DNA of 64,000 nt. Source: Pyrenophora tritici-repentis (lineage: Eukaryota > Ascomycota > Dothideomycetes > Pleosporales > Pleosporaceae). A program made the position numbers and the translations under genes. Location: NCBI RefSeq assembly GCF_003171515.1, contig NC_089394.1, positions 1,798,001 to 1,862,000 of the forward strand, read 5' to 3'. Shown here in pieces: positions 21,812 to 33,739 of this stretch; the stretch's first letter is position 1; every line of letters starts with the position of its first letter. A model generated the notes under the pieces. The model was not told where the DNA came from, did not search any database, and was given only the letters and a program-made list of their open reading frames with translations.

Positions 21812-22595
21812 CTAAAACCCAGCGCGAATCGCACCTTCCAACCACGCCACACCAGCCATAACTCCATCCACAACTCTCACCCTACTACCCTCCACATCCC
21901 CCAACTCCTCCACACAAGCCTCCCTAACCATCTCATCCATCCCAGACATACCGGCACAACCCAAACAGATAGCGCCAACCTTTCCCTTGTTCAAAAGCCT
22001 CTTAACAGCATCCTTCATCCGCCTCCGCACCTCGTCAGCAGGCGCATCATGCAAATCCGTAGCATTCAACCCCGTCGTTTCGACCCCCGCAAACCTTTTA
22101 CTAGCTTCGAAGCCCATGCCTAGAAAAGCAGTCGTCGCGTCGGTGAGAATCGTTTCCCACACTTTTCCAGTGCTTACGATGCCGAACTTTTCGTCCGGGT
22201 GCATGATTTGCAGTGCAGTGCTGACGCTAGCTTCGAAGATGCCCGTGACGGGTTTGCGTGACTTTTGCACGGCGGCTTCGTCCTTGAGGAGCGGGACTAG
22301 CGGATGTTGCGAGTAACATGCTACGAGGAAGCCGTGGTAGCGGTCGAGGTCTTTGCGTAGGGCTGGGAGGCAGTGTTGTACGGATTCGGCGGCATCGTCT
22401 TCATTGTTGATGCTTTTGGGGCCAGAGGGCGCGGTAAAGTATTCGTGGGCCGTCTGCTTGATGTGGTTAGTTGCTGGGTAGTGGTTGTGAGCGGTGCTTA
22501 TTAACGTCTTTGAACTGCAGCGCATCGACAAGAGGCTTTAGGCCGTTTGTCATTTGCTCGGTCGAGTTTGGGTTGATGATGAGGATGGACCGCAT
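21812..22595 (-). CDS. DCG1: Asp/Glu/hydantoin racemase family protein (DCG1-like)
   Basis: Two exons, 22506-22595 and 21812-22453, with a 52-bp intron bearing an AACTAACC branch site; 243 residues. Exon 1 encodes MRSILIINPNSTEQMTNGLK, the family's opening strand and substrate-binding NPNST. Exon 2 has FTAPSGPKSINNEDDA, the first catalytic Cys in FLVACYSQHPLV, TGIFEASV, and the second catalytic Cys in ICLGCAGMSGM. The two-Cys arrangement is that of cofactor-independent amino-acid or hydantoin racemases. DCG1 in yeast sits among allantoin genes, so a role in purine or hydantoin nitrogen use is plausible. Confidence 0.93.
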
Positions 22596-23970
22596 CTTGC
22601 TATATCTTGGATTGTGACCGTGACGGTATTCACCCATTAGTTTTGTTCGCAGCGCTGGACCAGCTTTATGAGGGCGGGTGCGGGCGGCGTGTGAGCGGAG
22701 GTGGAGTAGCGAGCAAGGGTTCGCGCTACGTCATTGCCTCGGGCTGTTTACATGTTGTTATGGGCACACAAAAGGACGCAACAAAGCATCACGGCAAGTT
22801 TGATAAGTTCAAATTGTCATAGTATTCTACTGTGAATGCAGCCGTGCATAGGACAAGTTATCGAAACCGCAGAATTCCCAGTATTAACCGCCATGCATCT
22901 TCAACCCATGCCAACGCCATCGCAAGACAAGATCAATGTAGGAAGCTGGGCATGTCAGGAGCTATTCATAGCTACACATCAAAAGCAACTTACAGGTCGT
23001 GAATCGTGAGCCAGAGCCCTCAAGCCGCAGAATCATCTGAAGCAGGAAAAGCGTCCACAGGAAATGCGGAAGGGAGCGCGACGGACGCCGTGTCGGTCAG
23101 CAACAACACCACCGCCTAGAAGCTATTAGTAGATGCCTGTGGGACAAAAAGCCTCTGACCGGAACAGACGGCTTCAAGGACGAGCTAACGTACCGGCATG
23201 GCGGCCTCCCCATTGTTTAGTCCACAGAAGACCCATGGTTATACGGTATTGATTGGTGTTTCGAGGTTGTAGTCGGCAAGGGGTAGTTTTGCGCGTCAGA
23301 AGTGGGTAAATCGGAGAGTTTGTGATTGTCTTGCTGTATTTGGCTTGTGGTGGTGGATCAAAGGGTACTCGCAGCGCACGGCGGAATATATAGCAGCTAC
23401 CCCAGCTCAAATGGCGGAGGCTGGACTTGTGAAGCAGGGACGATGGACATGTGGGCACCACGTCATAGGCTGGAAGCCAAGGGCTTGGAACATGCAGCAC
23501 AGCCACGCTAGGACTACGATATTTTGGTACGTGAATATTGAGATGGTTTAGTATGGGCTAGCATGTTAGTGCTTGGGGTTGTTATTGGTTACGTCAAACC
23601 CCGCGAAGTGGTGCGCCACAGTATCTGGGCTCTAGTGATGGGACCGCGCGGTAAAAGCTCCTCATGACGAGTACGTGTGGCTCAGTCTGATCCCAGTGTT
23701 TCATGTCAATAGATGGGTATCGTGGCGTGAAACGATTTGGCCATGAAGATTTATTCGTCACATAGCGGGTTATGTACTTGCATAGGGTGTTTCTGATTGA
23801 ACGTACACTTCTCAAGCAAAGACCATGACTTGCTTGAACCAGATGGAATTTTCTAGTGTATCCGTTTGTATCCGTTTTCGATCCAATACCGTATGCTGAC
23901 CAGCTTTCGTTCCTATAGTACAATGTCGTGTCTACAGACGTAGACTAGACCCAGATATGGCTGTAGGTTA
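22596..23970. other. Intergenic, 1.4 kb
   Basis: No confident gene. On the minus strand an ATG near 23238 opens MGLLWTKQWGGRHA before a GTACG donor-like site, and a TACTAAT...CTTCTAG acceptor-like site follows about 125 bp on, so a very short spliced transcript is possible. The rest has only short frames. Confidence 0.35.
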
Positions 23971-24340
23971 TTATCTTCCACCCATACCGCCTCCTTGTGC
24001 CATTGCAGCGTTCTGCTCCTGGAAGCGGTCGCCTAATCGCTGCGAGCCCTTCATGTGCTTGTCTACGCAGCGCATAACGCAGCTCTCTTCGCGCGAGGTG
24101 AGCGACTTGCTCTCGAAGCCATTGACGCAGTGGTCGAAGCATTGTTGGACGAGGTTGGAGTACATCTGGCTGTGTCAACATGGGCAATATTGGCTTGCCT
24201 GTTACTATCATACGTTCATGAATTCCTTCATCTGCTTCTTCTCCATGCGCGACTGCAGCTCGCGCTGCTCAGAGGCTGTGAGTCTAGCAGACGATTAGTT
24301 TTTCACACATATAAACTGACAACAATACGTACGACTCCAT
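23971..24340 (-). CDS. TIM9: Mitochondrial import chaperone Tim9
   Basis: Three exons, 24333-24340 (8 bp), 24214-24283 and 23971-24165, all with GT-AG introns; 90 residues, the normal small-Tim size. It reads [20 protein letters not shown] and then MYSNLVQQC, with the twin CX3C motifs CFDHC and CVMRC, and ends in a Gly/Met-rich tail. Tim9 and Tim10 form a hexameric chaperone in the intermembrane space that carries hydrophobic carrier proteins to TIM22 and outer-membrane proteins to SAM. The first exon holds only two codons and two bases of a third, so it is easily missed. Confidence 0.93.
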
Positions 24341-25417
24341 GGTGTGTATGTGTGTGTGTGTGTGTGTGTGTGTATGGACGGACGACGGAAATTTGGCTGT
24401 GTAATGTGTCCGAGAGGGAATTATTGGTATGACGTCGGGTGGTAGTCTCGTTGCTGTATTGACGAGCTTTCGCCCATGAGCGTGGGAGAGAGCTTTGGCC
24501 GCCGGGCGGTCCGTTCTTGACCCTTCACCCTCCAAACGCGGGAAGAAGCGCCCATGACAGCTCTGCCTGCCTTGAAGAGGATGAAAAACCGGCCATATCC
24601 AGGAAGCTTGCTGTCCTTGTCACGTCTCTCCTTTTGCACTGCACCCCGTATACGCTCTCACTCTCGTAGACGCGCAATCAATCACTATCGTCGCCACTTG
24701 TACCTGTTACCTTTTCCCGCCAAGGCCGTCTTTATTATTGGAATCCTACTCCAGCGATATAGCAGAACAATAGCGATAGCACAATAACACGCCCCTCTTA
24801 AGCCCACGTCCACATCTATCCCGCCCCCCGTCTGCCGTCTGCCGTCTGCCGTCGCCGTTCTGATCGCCGCTGTATTCTGCCAACGACGACAGAGGCAGAG
24901 CAGGACGTCAGACAACGCTGTGCCGTCTCCGTCTTTTTACTGCATAGTCGCAATTGGTCGGCAGCCACACATCACAGCCGCCAAGTCAGTCGAAGGTTGG
25001 CTTTTGACCAGCTATCCACGGCGCGCCTCGATACAGTATTGCGCAGCCCTGCCCTGCACGCCTAGGGTCCTAACGTTAACCGTTGCCGGCCACAAGTCGC
25101 GTACCAAACCAAACTCGACGTGTACCGGTAAAGTCTCACGTCTGTCTGCTCGTGCGTCTGCGCCCGCGCCCTCAGCGTCTTCTACTGCCCGCCCTGCGCA
25201 TCAAACCTCGGGCAGAATACGAGCAGAGCCCCGCCGCTGACAGCGCGCGCTTCATCGCCATACGCCGACGTCACGTAGCGGCCGCCCAGACAGCTGCCGC
25301 CTGCCCACTTTGGGCCCACCTGTGCCTGGACAAGACCACTCCACACGACGCTGCGATCGCCCCAACGCTTGCGATACAGTCGTCTGAAGAGCTGCGCCGC
25401 TCTTCAGCACGCCTGCC
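24341..25417. promoter_or_regulatory. Bidirectional promoter, TIM9 and RhoGAP genes
   Basis: 1.08 kb between divergent starts. It holds a (TG)12 tract beginning nine bases upstream of the TIM9 ATG (24349-24373), three-plus tandem copies of GTCTGCC at 24829-24853, and a long GC-rich leader before the RhoGAP ATG. Confidence 0.5.
24349..24373. repeat. (TG)n microsatellite in the TIM9 5' leader
   Basis: About twelve TG units close to the TIM9 start codon, so it is probably transcribed as part of the leader. Confidence 0.9.
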
Positions 25418-28400
25418 ATGCCCGCCCAAACGCAAACAAACCCAAATACTCCGCGCGTGCGCAATGGAGACCCCCAGCCCGCCCCCGTCGCAACTCCAGA
25501 ACCTGCCTCGTCGCGCCGCGACTTGACCTCGTGGTGGAGGCAGTTTAGCAAGCGCCCCGCGAAAAAGGACGACGACAAAGGTACCGCCCATTGCTCTTTT
25601 TCGCTAGAGACTCTCCCCCCCAACGCCTGCGCGTGCCTGTCCTCCCCATTTCCGCTTGTCGCGAGCCCTCACTGACTGCATCTCCCTACATAGATCAAGC
25701 GCAGCCCGGCATCTTCGGCGTGCCCCTCATACAAAGCATCCCCTATGCCAATGTCGCCATCTCGCTCTTCAACGAGCACGGCGAGAGCTACATCTACGGC
25801 TACGTCCCCATTGTCGTCGCCAAATGCGGTGTATTCTTGAAGGAAAAGGGTCAGTCATGTCAGACTTTACCTAACATCAGCTGTTAACAGCGCACAGCGA
25901 CCGACGTAGAGGGGATTTTTCGCTTGGCCGGCTCGGAAAAGCGCATCAAGGAGCTCAAGGCTGCGTTCGACACCCCGCCACGATATGGAAAAGGCCTGGA
26001 TTGGTCCGGCTATACTGTACATGACGCCGCCAATATTTTGCGCCGCTACTTTAACAATCTCCCGGAGCCCATAATACCACTGCAGCATTATGACCCCTTC
26101 CGGAATCCACTCAAAGGCCACCAAGCCGAAGCTGTAGGCCCCAGCGAAGGACAGCAACCCTCGGTTGGAGGCTTCGACCCAGATGCCGCCGTTCGCATAT
26201 ATCAGCATCAGATCAAAGCTCTACCATCGTTGAACCGACAATTGCTACTATACATCTTGGACTTGCTCGCCGTCTTCGCCGCCAAGGCCGATGTCAATAA
26301 GATGACGACCTCGAATCTCGCTGCTATTTTCCAACCAGGCCTTCTGTCACATCCCCAGCACGACATGTCTCCCCAGGACTACCGTCTCAGTCAAGATGTT
26401 TTGATTTTTCTCATTGATAACCAGGACCACTTCTTGATCGGTATGGAGGGCACAGCTGTCGACGAGGGGACCGTGAAGCATATTGAAAGCGGACCCTCTA
26501 CTCCGCAAGCCAGAACACCCACCACCCCGGGCCGCAATAATTCCGGCATTGGCCGTTCTGCGTCGACTACTTCCAGCGCTGGAGCAGAAAGCCTCCGCAT
26601 GCATGGTGGTATTCGTCGCAATGTCTCCACGTCTTCAAAGCGATCACGTCATTCCGGCGCCGTACCTAGTCCCATCACACCTGCCTTTTCCTCGCCCACT
26701 GCATCTGGAGTACATCGGAGCAACACACTACCCTCGAAGCGCGGACCGACGCTCGGCAGTCCTCGCTTTCCCCCGCCAAAGCAATCTGGCCACTCCCCTA
26801 CTGCCGCGGATGAGGTCAAGAGCCCGATTGCCGAGTTAATCCCTACAGATGCGGAAACTAGTATTGCTGAAATGAAGCAAGAACCTGAGCAGTCACGCTC
26901 AGAGCAAGTTCCAGAGCCTGTAGCTCCCGCAGCGGAGCCGGTCCCAGCGACGCAGCCAGTCGAGCCGGAACCCGCACTACCACAACGATCCCAGACGATG
27001 CCTCCGAATAAAATAGAGATGCCGAGACCCTACGAACCCGGTCATACGCGAGAGGCATCTCTCCCCTTTGCTTTTTCTCAACAGCAGAGGGCCTCGGTTA
27101 CGCCTCTAGTCAATGACATGCCCGGTGCATTCCCTCTTCCCTCTCCTGGAATAATCCCCCCAAGCCAGCCTACCACACCAAATGTTACCGCACAGAACGT
27201 CCAAGCTTTGTTACCTCCTCCACGATCGACCACGCCGGGTCAACGTAGCCCCCAGCGCAGCCCCCTTAATACACCTACGCGCGAAAGATTGGAATTTCTA
27301 GAAGGACCTATCGACTCTGGTCCGTCAATTGAGCCAACTCCGGCTGTGCGTACCTTTACCCAAATTCTTGCCAAAGTATCGGCTTCGCCAGGCGAAATCA
27401 AGGACAACAAGGATTCACGCAAGCCGAACAAACTCCAAAAAAAGCGGTTGCCAAACAGCATTAGCCAGAGCACCCACAGCTCCACACATTCTCTCGGTGG
27501 CAGTGACAATGGATTTGGTGCGGGTCACTTTTTCCAAGGGCCACCTTCACCTTTGCAGCCCCCTCATCTTCCGTTTGCGCATGGCCAGTCTCAGGCAAGT
27601 ACATCAAGAGAAGCGGTACACGATGCAAGTTCTTCGCGCACTTCAGGTAATACTCTGAAACCTAGCATGTCGCCCTCTGCCTCTTTTAGGTCGCATTCGA
27701 CTGCAACGGAATACTCTGAGACTGAGCTGGCGGAAGAGCAACCAAAAGAGGAGAAGCGCAGCTTTTGGAAAGGCCACAAGCGTGGGGAGAGTAAAGCAAC
27801 ACCGACAGCAAGTCAGACGGACTTGCATGGCTCTGTACCCGGCGCTGATAGGAGTATGAGCTCATTCGCTAGCAGTTCTGGGCTAACAGGTGGCGGTCGA
27901 AGAAGCATGCAGTTTGATCAAAGCTCAGAAACGCCCATGATTTTTGGCAGCCCACCTGACCCCGACAGACTGGAGAAGAAGGGCACATTCGACTGGTTTC
28001 ATAAGCGCCGGCATGAACACAGGGATCGCGCAGACAAGAAAGAGAGAGCAAAGAGTCCGCCTGGCAGTTCTGGCTTTCTGCCTCCTCCACAAAATATGAC
28101 ACAACCCACGGAAACGCTCACTGTCCGTGGATGGCCATCTGACACTCAGCACATATCGGATGATGCGCAGGCGAAAGGGGACAAATCCAATAACGTCACA
28201 CCTACTGGTACAAGTCCAACTCCGCCGCCGGCAGTCTCCACGTCTAGTCCAAAACCACATAGTCCACAGCCTCGAATGGCAGTACGGACGGATCTTCCAG
28301 CTGCTTTGACCGAACCAAGATCAATCGCCCGATCTCCAGATAGGAGCCAAATGTCATCCCCTGTGGCACCGAAATCCTACTCCCAGGGCTTTCTTACCGC

Positions 28401-28632
28401 TGGGAATGGCGACAATGCACCTCAGGCTAACAACGAAGCAACGGCTCAGCGGAACGCTTCAGCTTCTCCTCCACAGCCCGTGGAGTCCAACTCGACGCCG
28501 TCTGGACCTCATCACGCTTCATCTAATTCTACCATTACTGTCACTCCCGAGACGATGAAGACAGAGGCAGCCTCGAGCGCACCTCTAGCTGACGAAAATC
28601 GCTCCCAGCTAACAGACCAACCCGCTCCGTAG
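25418..28632 (+). CDS. Rho GTPase-activating protein, Sac7/Bag7 type
   Basis: Three exons, 25418-25580, 25694-25849 and 25898-28632, GT-AG and in phase; 1017 residues. The RhoGAP domain (about residues 60-270) begins FGVPLIQSIPYANVAISL, includes the arginine finger in EGIFRLAGSEKR, YTVHDAANILRRYFNNLPEP and NLAAIFQPGLLSHP. The rest, about 750 residues, is a Ser/Pro/Thr-rich disordered tail with basic patches (KHRDR-type) and many SP/TP sites. The pattern fits Sac7/Bag7, which switch off Rho1 and so control cell-wall synthesis and actin polarity. The third intron acceptor was chosen at CACAG because it gives K-ATDVEGIFR. Confidence 0.92.
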
Positions 28633-30285
28633 GTTAGAGCGGTGGAGGATACATGTGTTCATGTAGAAGATACCAATGGGAATCATGTGTTTGGCAGGGA
28701 TTGATGATTTGTACAGCAATGCAATGGACAGTTGCAGTCCACAATATGTAAGCGTTGAGCGTGTTTTGCATATAAAGGACATTGCAGTGGACGATAAAGC
28801 TGCATACAGGCATGGGGTAGTGTTGTATAGCTACGGAGCGCGCAGAAGTAGGAACAATACGTTTTGTTTCTTTCTACACTATCATCATGGCCAAGAATGT
28901 GTGCGGGGATGTACCCCTGGCTAGCACACGTGATGTTGAGCGTTGGGTGGTGTTGAGTAACGCGGATCCAAAGGCCGCTCTGCCGTGTCAGCCGTGTTCC
29001 CGCGCCAACAAAATAGGTGGGCCGGTGGCGAAGAAGCGTAGCTCGGTGTCGGCGGTCCGAGAAGCTAGCCAGTGAAAGCAGAGTGCTGGGCTCCTGACAC
29101 GATCTGAGTGGTGGCTTTGCGGCAGTTCTGGATGGTGAGAAAGGCTATTTTTACCCATTGTTTTTCAGGGGTTCCTGATTGGCAAAGGCTTCTGGACCGC
29201 AGCTCTGAACACGTCGTTAAACACGAGCAACAAAACAAGCAAATCCAGATAGATTGGCGATGATGATATTAGGGTTTATGCGGTCTAGATGTCATTTGCG
29301 GAGCAAAAGTGTCAAATGGTCCACAAGCGCACTCGGTGGATGCCCTAAGCAGCCTCAGCACGGCTCCAACCTTGAACGAAGCAGTCGCGGCGCCGGTAGC
29401 GTTGGCACAGACATGACGTTGTTTAGAAAGAAACCCATGCGCAGTTTCTACCAGAGAACGTAACAAGGGCGTCGCATATAGCGACCCTGAACTGTATGTG
29501 CCAACTCCATGGCTGTCCTGTTTCATGACACCGATTGCGTCACGCTGTCGTAAATGCTTCGCTTCAGGATGAATCGCCGCTGTGCGGAGAATGTAGAAGG
29601 GCATGAATAGGTAATGATGATTGGTGATGGGTACATGCAGTATCGGAATGCTTGAATGCGGACAAGCATGAGGTGCGCGGAAGGGTCGGGGCACATGTGA
29701 AGGTGGCTTAGCTATTTTAGGCGTGGTGAGAGGCGAAGGATGCGGGTCTACACTTCGTGTTTCTGTCATGTAGTGCATGTATCAGCAGCCTTCTTAGTTT
29801 GGACCACCTTCTGCCTTAAGGGCTGATCTTCCCTTTGCCGACCTGGACCTTTTTTACTCCGCCCAAAACCCTGGTTCCTGTGACTTCTCCGACTTGCACT
29901 CCCTTCCCGACTAATTGTTCCGAACCCGACCTTGCTTTGACGTACCCTACATTCGCTTTCTTCTGTTTGAAAAGAAACGACCATCTGTAGTCCCGGATAA
30001 GAACCGAAAAACAAGCAACGAGGCTATTGATTGTTTGGCAAGTGGCGTCTGACCTGCAACCCAGCCACTCGGAAGCGACAGAATGTGAGTAACCCAGTTT
30101 CGCGTACACACGACACTCGTATAAGCTTCAGCAGCGGGTTTGCTGCAACGGCCGCCGTGTTCTTGATTACAACATGGCCTGCTAACAGGATCTGCGCAGT
30201 TTCTGTTTCCGTTTGTTGACATCAGCCCACATTCGCTTTCCCTCCACCTTCTTCCCACTTCGGTTATCCACGACACAATCTCGCC
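28633..30285. other. Intergenic, 1.65 kb
   Basis: 3' region of the RhoGAP gene and promoter of the GPI-protein gene. A 169-codon minus frame at 29269-29778 starts with ATG but has no recognisable family or codon pattern. Nothing else seen. Confidence 0.4.
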
Positions 30286-31386
30286 ATGCGTTCGTTCTGC
30301 CAATTGGCTGTTTTGGCCCTTCCCCTGTTCAGCACTGCAGTTGTTGCCTCAGCGGATGATCAAGCCGAGAAACCTTCGACGCTATACGCAAGTGCACAGG
30401 ATGTATTTCAAGACCTTCTCAACGCGCTACCCGAGGAGTCTCTGCAAGCGGCATTGAGTGGACTGAAGGACTTTAAGAACGGTGTCTTCGAGTCACACCA
30501 CCGCGGCGTCGAACATGTTCACAGCAGCAACCCAGCGCTTGCCACGAAGCTTATCGTCGACGCCGTCATGGACTTGAGGAAGCGACAGGCGCCCCAGGCC
30601 AACAACGGCACCACCACTGTTACCGAAGCTGCTGCATCCTCACCCCAGTCAAATTCACCTCCGCCGCAGACGGAGCAAGCCTCGACACCTGCTGCGACTA
30701 GCAATGCACCACCTGCCCAAAGCAGCAACGCACCCCCAACTCAGAGCAGCCAGGCACCAGCAGAGAGCTCTGCCGAGCCTTCGAAGCCTCAATCCAATCC
30801 TGGTAGCACAGCCAATGCGCCAACAGCCACTGTGACAACTACAGCCGAGAAGACGACTACAGCTCAACGTCCGGCCCTCATCCCCGTTGTAGCCACTGTC
30901 ACCCAAGATGGCACCACTGTTGTGAAAACAACCGAGGTACTCAGCGCCGTCACAGCCTCTGTCGCCGTGACCGTCGTCCGCACAAACCAACAAGGCAGCA
31001 CCGTAACACAGACTGAAAACCGCCCTGCTGTCATCAAGACAGTAACCGACAGCGCCGGCCGTACAACCGTCACCACCTCTGCCGCAAACTACGCCCCAAC
31101 TGCCGGAGAAGTAAAGACCCAAACCAACGAACAGGGCTCGACCTTCTTGACCACTTACACCCCTGGCGGCGGCCTCGTCAGCAGCATCCAGCTCATCACC
31201 ACCACAGATTCAGAGGGTCGTCCTAGTACCATGACCAGCTACACATTCGTGGACCCCATCCAAGCAACGCAAACCGATGACAAGACAACTGCCACCGGCA
31301 AGCCATCCCTCCAAACCGGTGCTGCCATCAAGAACGCAGCGCAGTACGCCGCCGTCGGCGTGGGCGCGTTTGCCTTTTTTTTATAG
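30286..31386 (+). CDS. GPI-anchored Ser/Thr-rich surface protein
   Basis: Single exon, 366 residues. Signal peptide of about 22 residues (MRSFCQLAVLALPLFSTAVV). Residues 30-105 are a helical, hydrophilic domain with a KR dibasic site. Residues 105-190 are Ser/Pro/Gln/Thr-rich, clearly an O-glycosylated stalk. A Thr/Val-rich part with repeated TVT and QGST segments follows (VRTNQQGSTVTQT, KTQTNEQGSTFLTT). The C-terminus GAAIKNAAQYAAVGVGAFAFFL is a GPI attachment signal, with Asn or Ala of KNAAQ as the likely site. Expected on the plasma membrane or cell wall. No catalytic domain is recognised. Confidence 0.85.
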   Translation: MRSFCQLAVLALPLFSTAVVASADDQAEKPSTLYASAQDVFQDLLNALPEESLQAALSGLKDFKNGVFESHHRGVEHVHSSNPALATKLIVDAVMDLRKRQAPQANNGTTTVTEAAASSPQSNSPPPQTEQASTPAATSNAPPAQSSNAPPTQSSQAPAESSAEPSKPQSNPGSTANAPTATVTTTAEKTTTAQRPALIPVVATVTQDGTTVVKTTEVLSAVTASVAVTVVRTNQQGSTVTQTENRPAVIKTVTDSAGRTTVTTSAANYAPTAGEVKTQTNEQGSTFLTTYTPGGGLVSSIQLITTTDSEGRPSTMTSYTFVDPIQATQTDDKTTATGKPSLQTGAAIKNAAQYAAVGVGAFAFFL

Positions 31387-31806
31387 AAATTATGCGCTAG
31401 GAACATTGTACATATAACGAGCAACACGACAATTTTCCTCATCTTTCTGTCTCTCTAATTCTTTGGCATTTCCAGCGACAAAAAAACTCCTTTTTTTGAT
31501 ACCCCGGATACACACTCCTTTGAGAAACAAAACTTTGGCATGGTTTGTTTACCTTTTAATCGGTTTGGGCTGGGCATGATAGGTATATATGGGATGGATG
31601 GGATGGATGGGTATTTAAGTTGGGCACAAAACGGCGTGGCATTGTAGTATACATGACGGAAACCTACTATTTCACAGAAGGGCGCTCGGTCTCTTGGTTT
31701 GCGTTTAGGGTCTACATACTGGGACTTTACATACGCATTAATCAAGTAGAAGTAAAGAAATACACGAGGAAAATGTTCAAATTGAAATTGCCGTTGTACT
31801 ACTTAC
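31387..31806. other. Intergenic, 3' of the GPI-protein gene
   Basis: T-rich with a GGGATGGAT tandem near 31590. No gene called. Confidence 0.4.
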
Positions 31807-32008
31807 ATGTGATGTCTTCTTCACATTGATTGTCGAAGCAAACACAACTAAAGCCTGTCCGTCGTCCCGGCTCCACTCGACCCACTGAGTAATATAGTTC
31901 CCCCACCCGTCGACCGTCAGAACCCGTTCCTCATGCACCTTCTCGGGTGTGATGCGGAAAGAAAACCACGAGCTCAGATCCGTCGTTCGTTCGTGGTGGA
32001 CTAACACC
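31807..32008 (-). other. Orphan internal exon candidate
   Basis: 202 bp bounded by an acceptor (CACCCAG) and a good donor (GTAAGT), open and protein-like throughout (HHERTTDLSSWFSF, VLTVDGWGNYITQWVEW). No upstream exon with an ATG is visible within 250 bp. Its family is not recognised. It may be the remnant of a gene whose other exons are lost, or belong to an unrecognised spliced gene. Confidence 0.35.
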
Positions 32009-32464
32009 CTGGGTGTAAAGACTAGGAAGAAAGAAAGATGGGTGATGGTGATGGAGGGGAAGGTAGGTGACCGTAGATGTAAGCGTAGGCCTCAGCAAAA
32101 AGGGCAGAGTATGAGAGGGGTAGCGGCGTTCTTAGACGCGAAAGAAGGTGTAGGTGATAAAGATGGTTGAGAAGGATATAGATAATATTGTGGGTGTTTG
32201 GATAAGGGGTTTGTGTCGACGCAAGGAGTGAACAATGGAGTAGCAAAGAAACCGGGAAAAATAGACGTGTGTAGTGCTAGGGGTGTGTGTACGTGATTGG
32301 AAGAGTATGTACGGTAAGGCCGATGCCAGGATGGATGATGTGATGGGATGATTGTATAGAGAAGATTGTAAGTTTTCGCTTCTTCTTAAGAGAGAGGGGG
32401 GAAGGAGAAGGTAATAGAGGGTTACTTACATGATCAATGAGATAGCCTGAGCCAACTAGAGAGC
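32009..32464. other. Intergenic, no gene seen
   Basis: Pyrimidine-rich on the minus strand. No coding frame of note. Confidence 0.4.
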
Positions 32465-32905
32465 TTACTTTCGAGACACAAGCTTGAGCCAGAGTGGCTT
32501 GTCTTTCCACGTCACGTAGAGCTCCTGGTCTGCCCGGCTCTCCTTGGGATTTGCCAAAGAAAAGTCAAAGTTCAGAATAGGCAAGGTCAGAATCAGCCTC
32601 ATTTTCATGAATGCGACCCTGCGAGTCGCTGATTAGTAAGGTATGTAACGGCGCGAACAGATTCATACGTACTTTCATCGGAGACAGCTTCTTGGACCCA
32701 GTGCAAAAGGCTGTGATGCTCGGTGTCGATCGTTGATGTGGGCTTCATTGTTTTCAACAGGATGCGGTGGCAGCCAGCGCTCAGGAACCAAGTCTTCGGG
32801 ATGGTGGAAGTATCGAGGCAAATGAGCTGCTGTGTGGAAACCCGGGTCTATGAGATTGGTTGCCTTGCCAGCAAATTTGGAAGAGGAGAGGGTGCCAGAG
32901 TCAGA
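32465..32905 (-). pseudogene. Cytochrome P450 relic, C-terminal third only
   Basis: The minus strand reads GFHTAAHLPRYFHHPEDLVPERWL, the PERW region before the heme loop, then SQPFALGPRSCL, the heme-binding FxxGxRxC motif. Directly after the Cys-Leu the reading runs CGA TGA, so the Gly of the motif is lost and a stop follows. A GTACGT...CGCAG intron leads to MKMRLILTLPILNFDFSL and a normal P450 end (TWKDKPLWLKLVSRK, stop at 32465). No N-terminal anchor, I-helix or ExxR motif can be found upstream in frame, so about two thirds of the gene is missing or scrambled. It lies alone among housekeeping genes. Confidence 0.75.
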
Positions 32906-33739
32906 GAAACATAGAGGCTCAAGTTAACAGTCATCATGCCAGCTTCAAATGCACCGTATGCAACTTTAGGCCATGGATGCCACTCGCGGTCTCGTAGGCA
33001 GTTGAAGGACTCCAAGAACAACGTAGGGGAGTATGTAAGTTCGGTAAAGCCATGGCCCAGGAAACATTCGCAGAGGGTGAAAGTATGTGTTGTACGATCC
33101 AAGTGCTAACATGTATAATATAATCTAACCATAACCATCTTAGTTTGCGTGGAGTAAGTGAGTAGTTGTACTTGTGCTTACACAAAATAACAGCATCGTT
33201 GTAAAGCTTTGCCCGGGTCATGTTGGCGATCCACTGGCCTATAATCCCCCTATGATGGCTGTCAAAAAGTATTGGTGCCCGGTCTGACGTTCGATACATT
33301 CTGGTAATTTCCCAGCGATCAAAAACCCCGGAGCAGCTTTCATCAATCTAGTTCAAACACAACTAGACAACCCGCACAAAAGAGATAAGTAGAAAGAATG
33401 GGTATTGAAGATTTTGTATAAAAATGACAACGCCACTATGCTATGCGCAGTCAGGTCAGAGAAAGAATAGAGTGAGTGTGACACCTGTATCCATCCAGTA
33501 GCCGAATACCGCCTGCCCGTCCGCCCACGCGCGCAAAATGCAAGCCCCAAAAGCATGTTTGCCCTACTTGAGCCCATCCAACCATGACTCAGAAGACAGA
33601 CGGAGAGAGGGGGAGATGCTAAGCAAAAGTGGATCACCGTCCTCCCTACAGATATAATACAAGAACCAAACCCGAAGTTAAACAAGTCCTAGCGAAGGAG
33701 GAAAAGACTAAATGATCAACAGGTATATGCCATGCCGCC
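32906..33739. other. Intergenic, possible scrambled P450 remains
   Basis: Short minus-strand frames next to the P450 relic may derive from its lost upstream exons, but none shows a P450 motif. No other gene seen. Confidence 0.35.

Noticed and set aside
29269..29778. 169-codon minus-strand frame with ATG between the RhoGAP and GPI-protein genes
   Set aside because: No recognisable motif and unconvincing codon pattern; could be real but not supportable.
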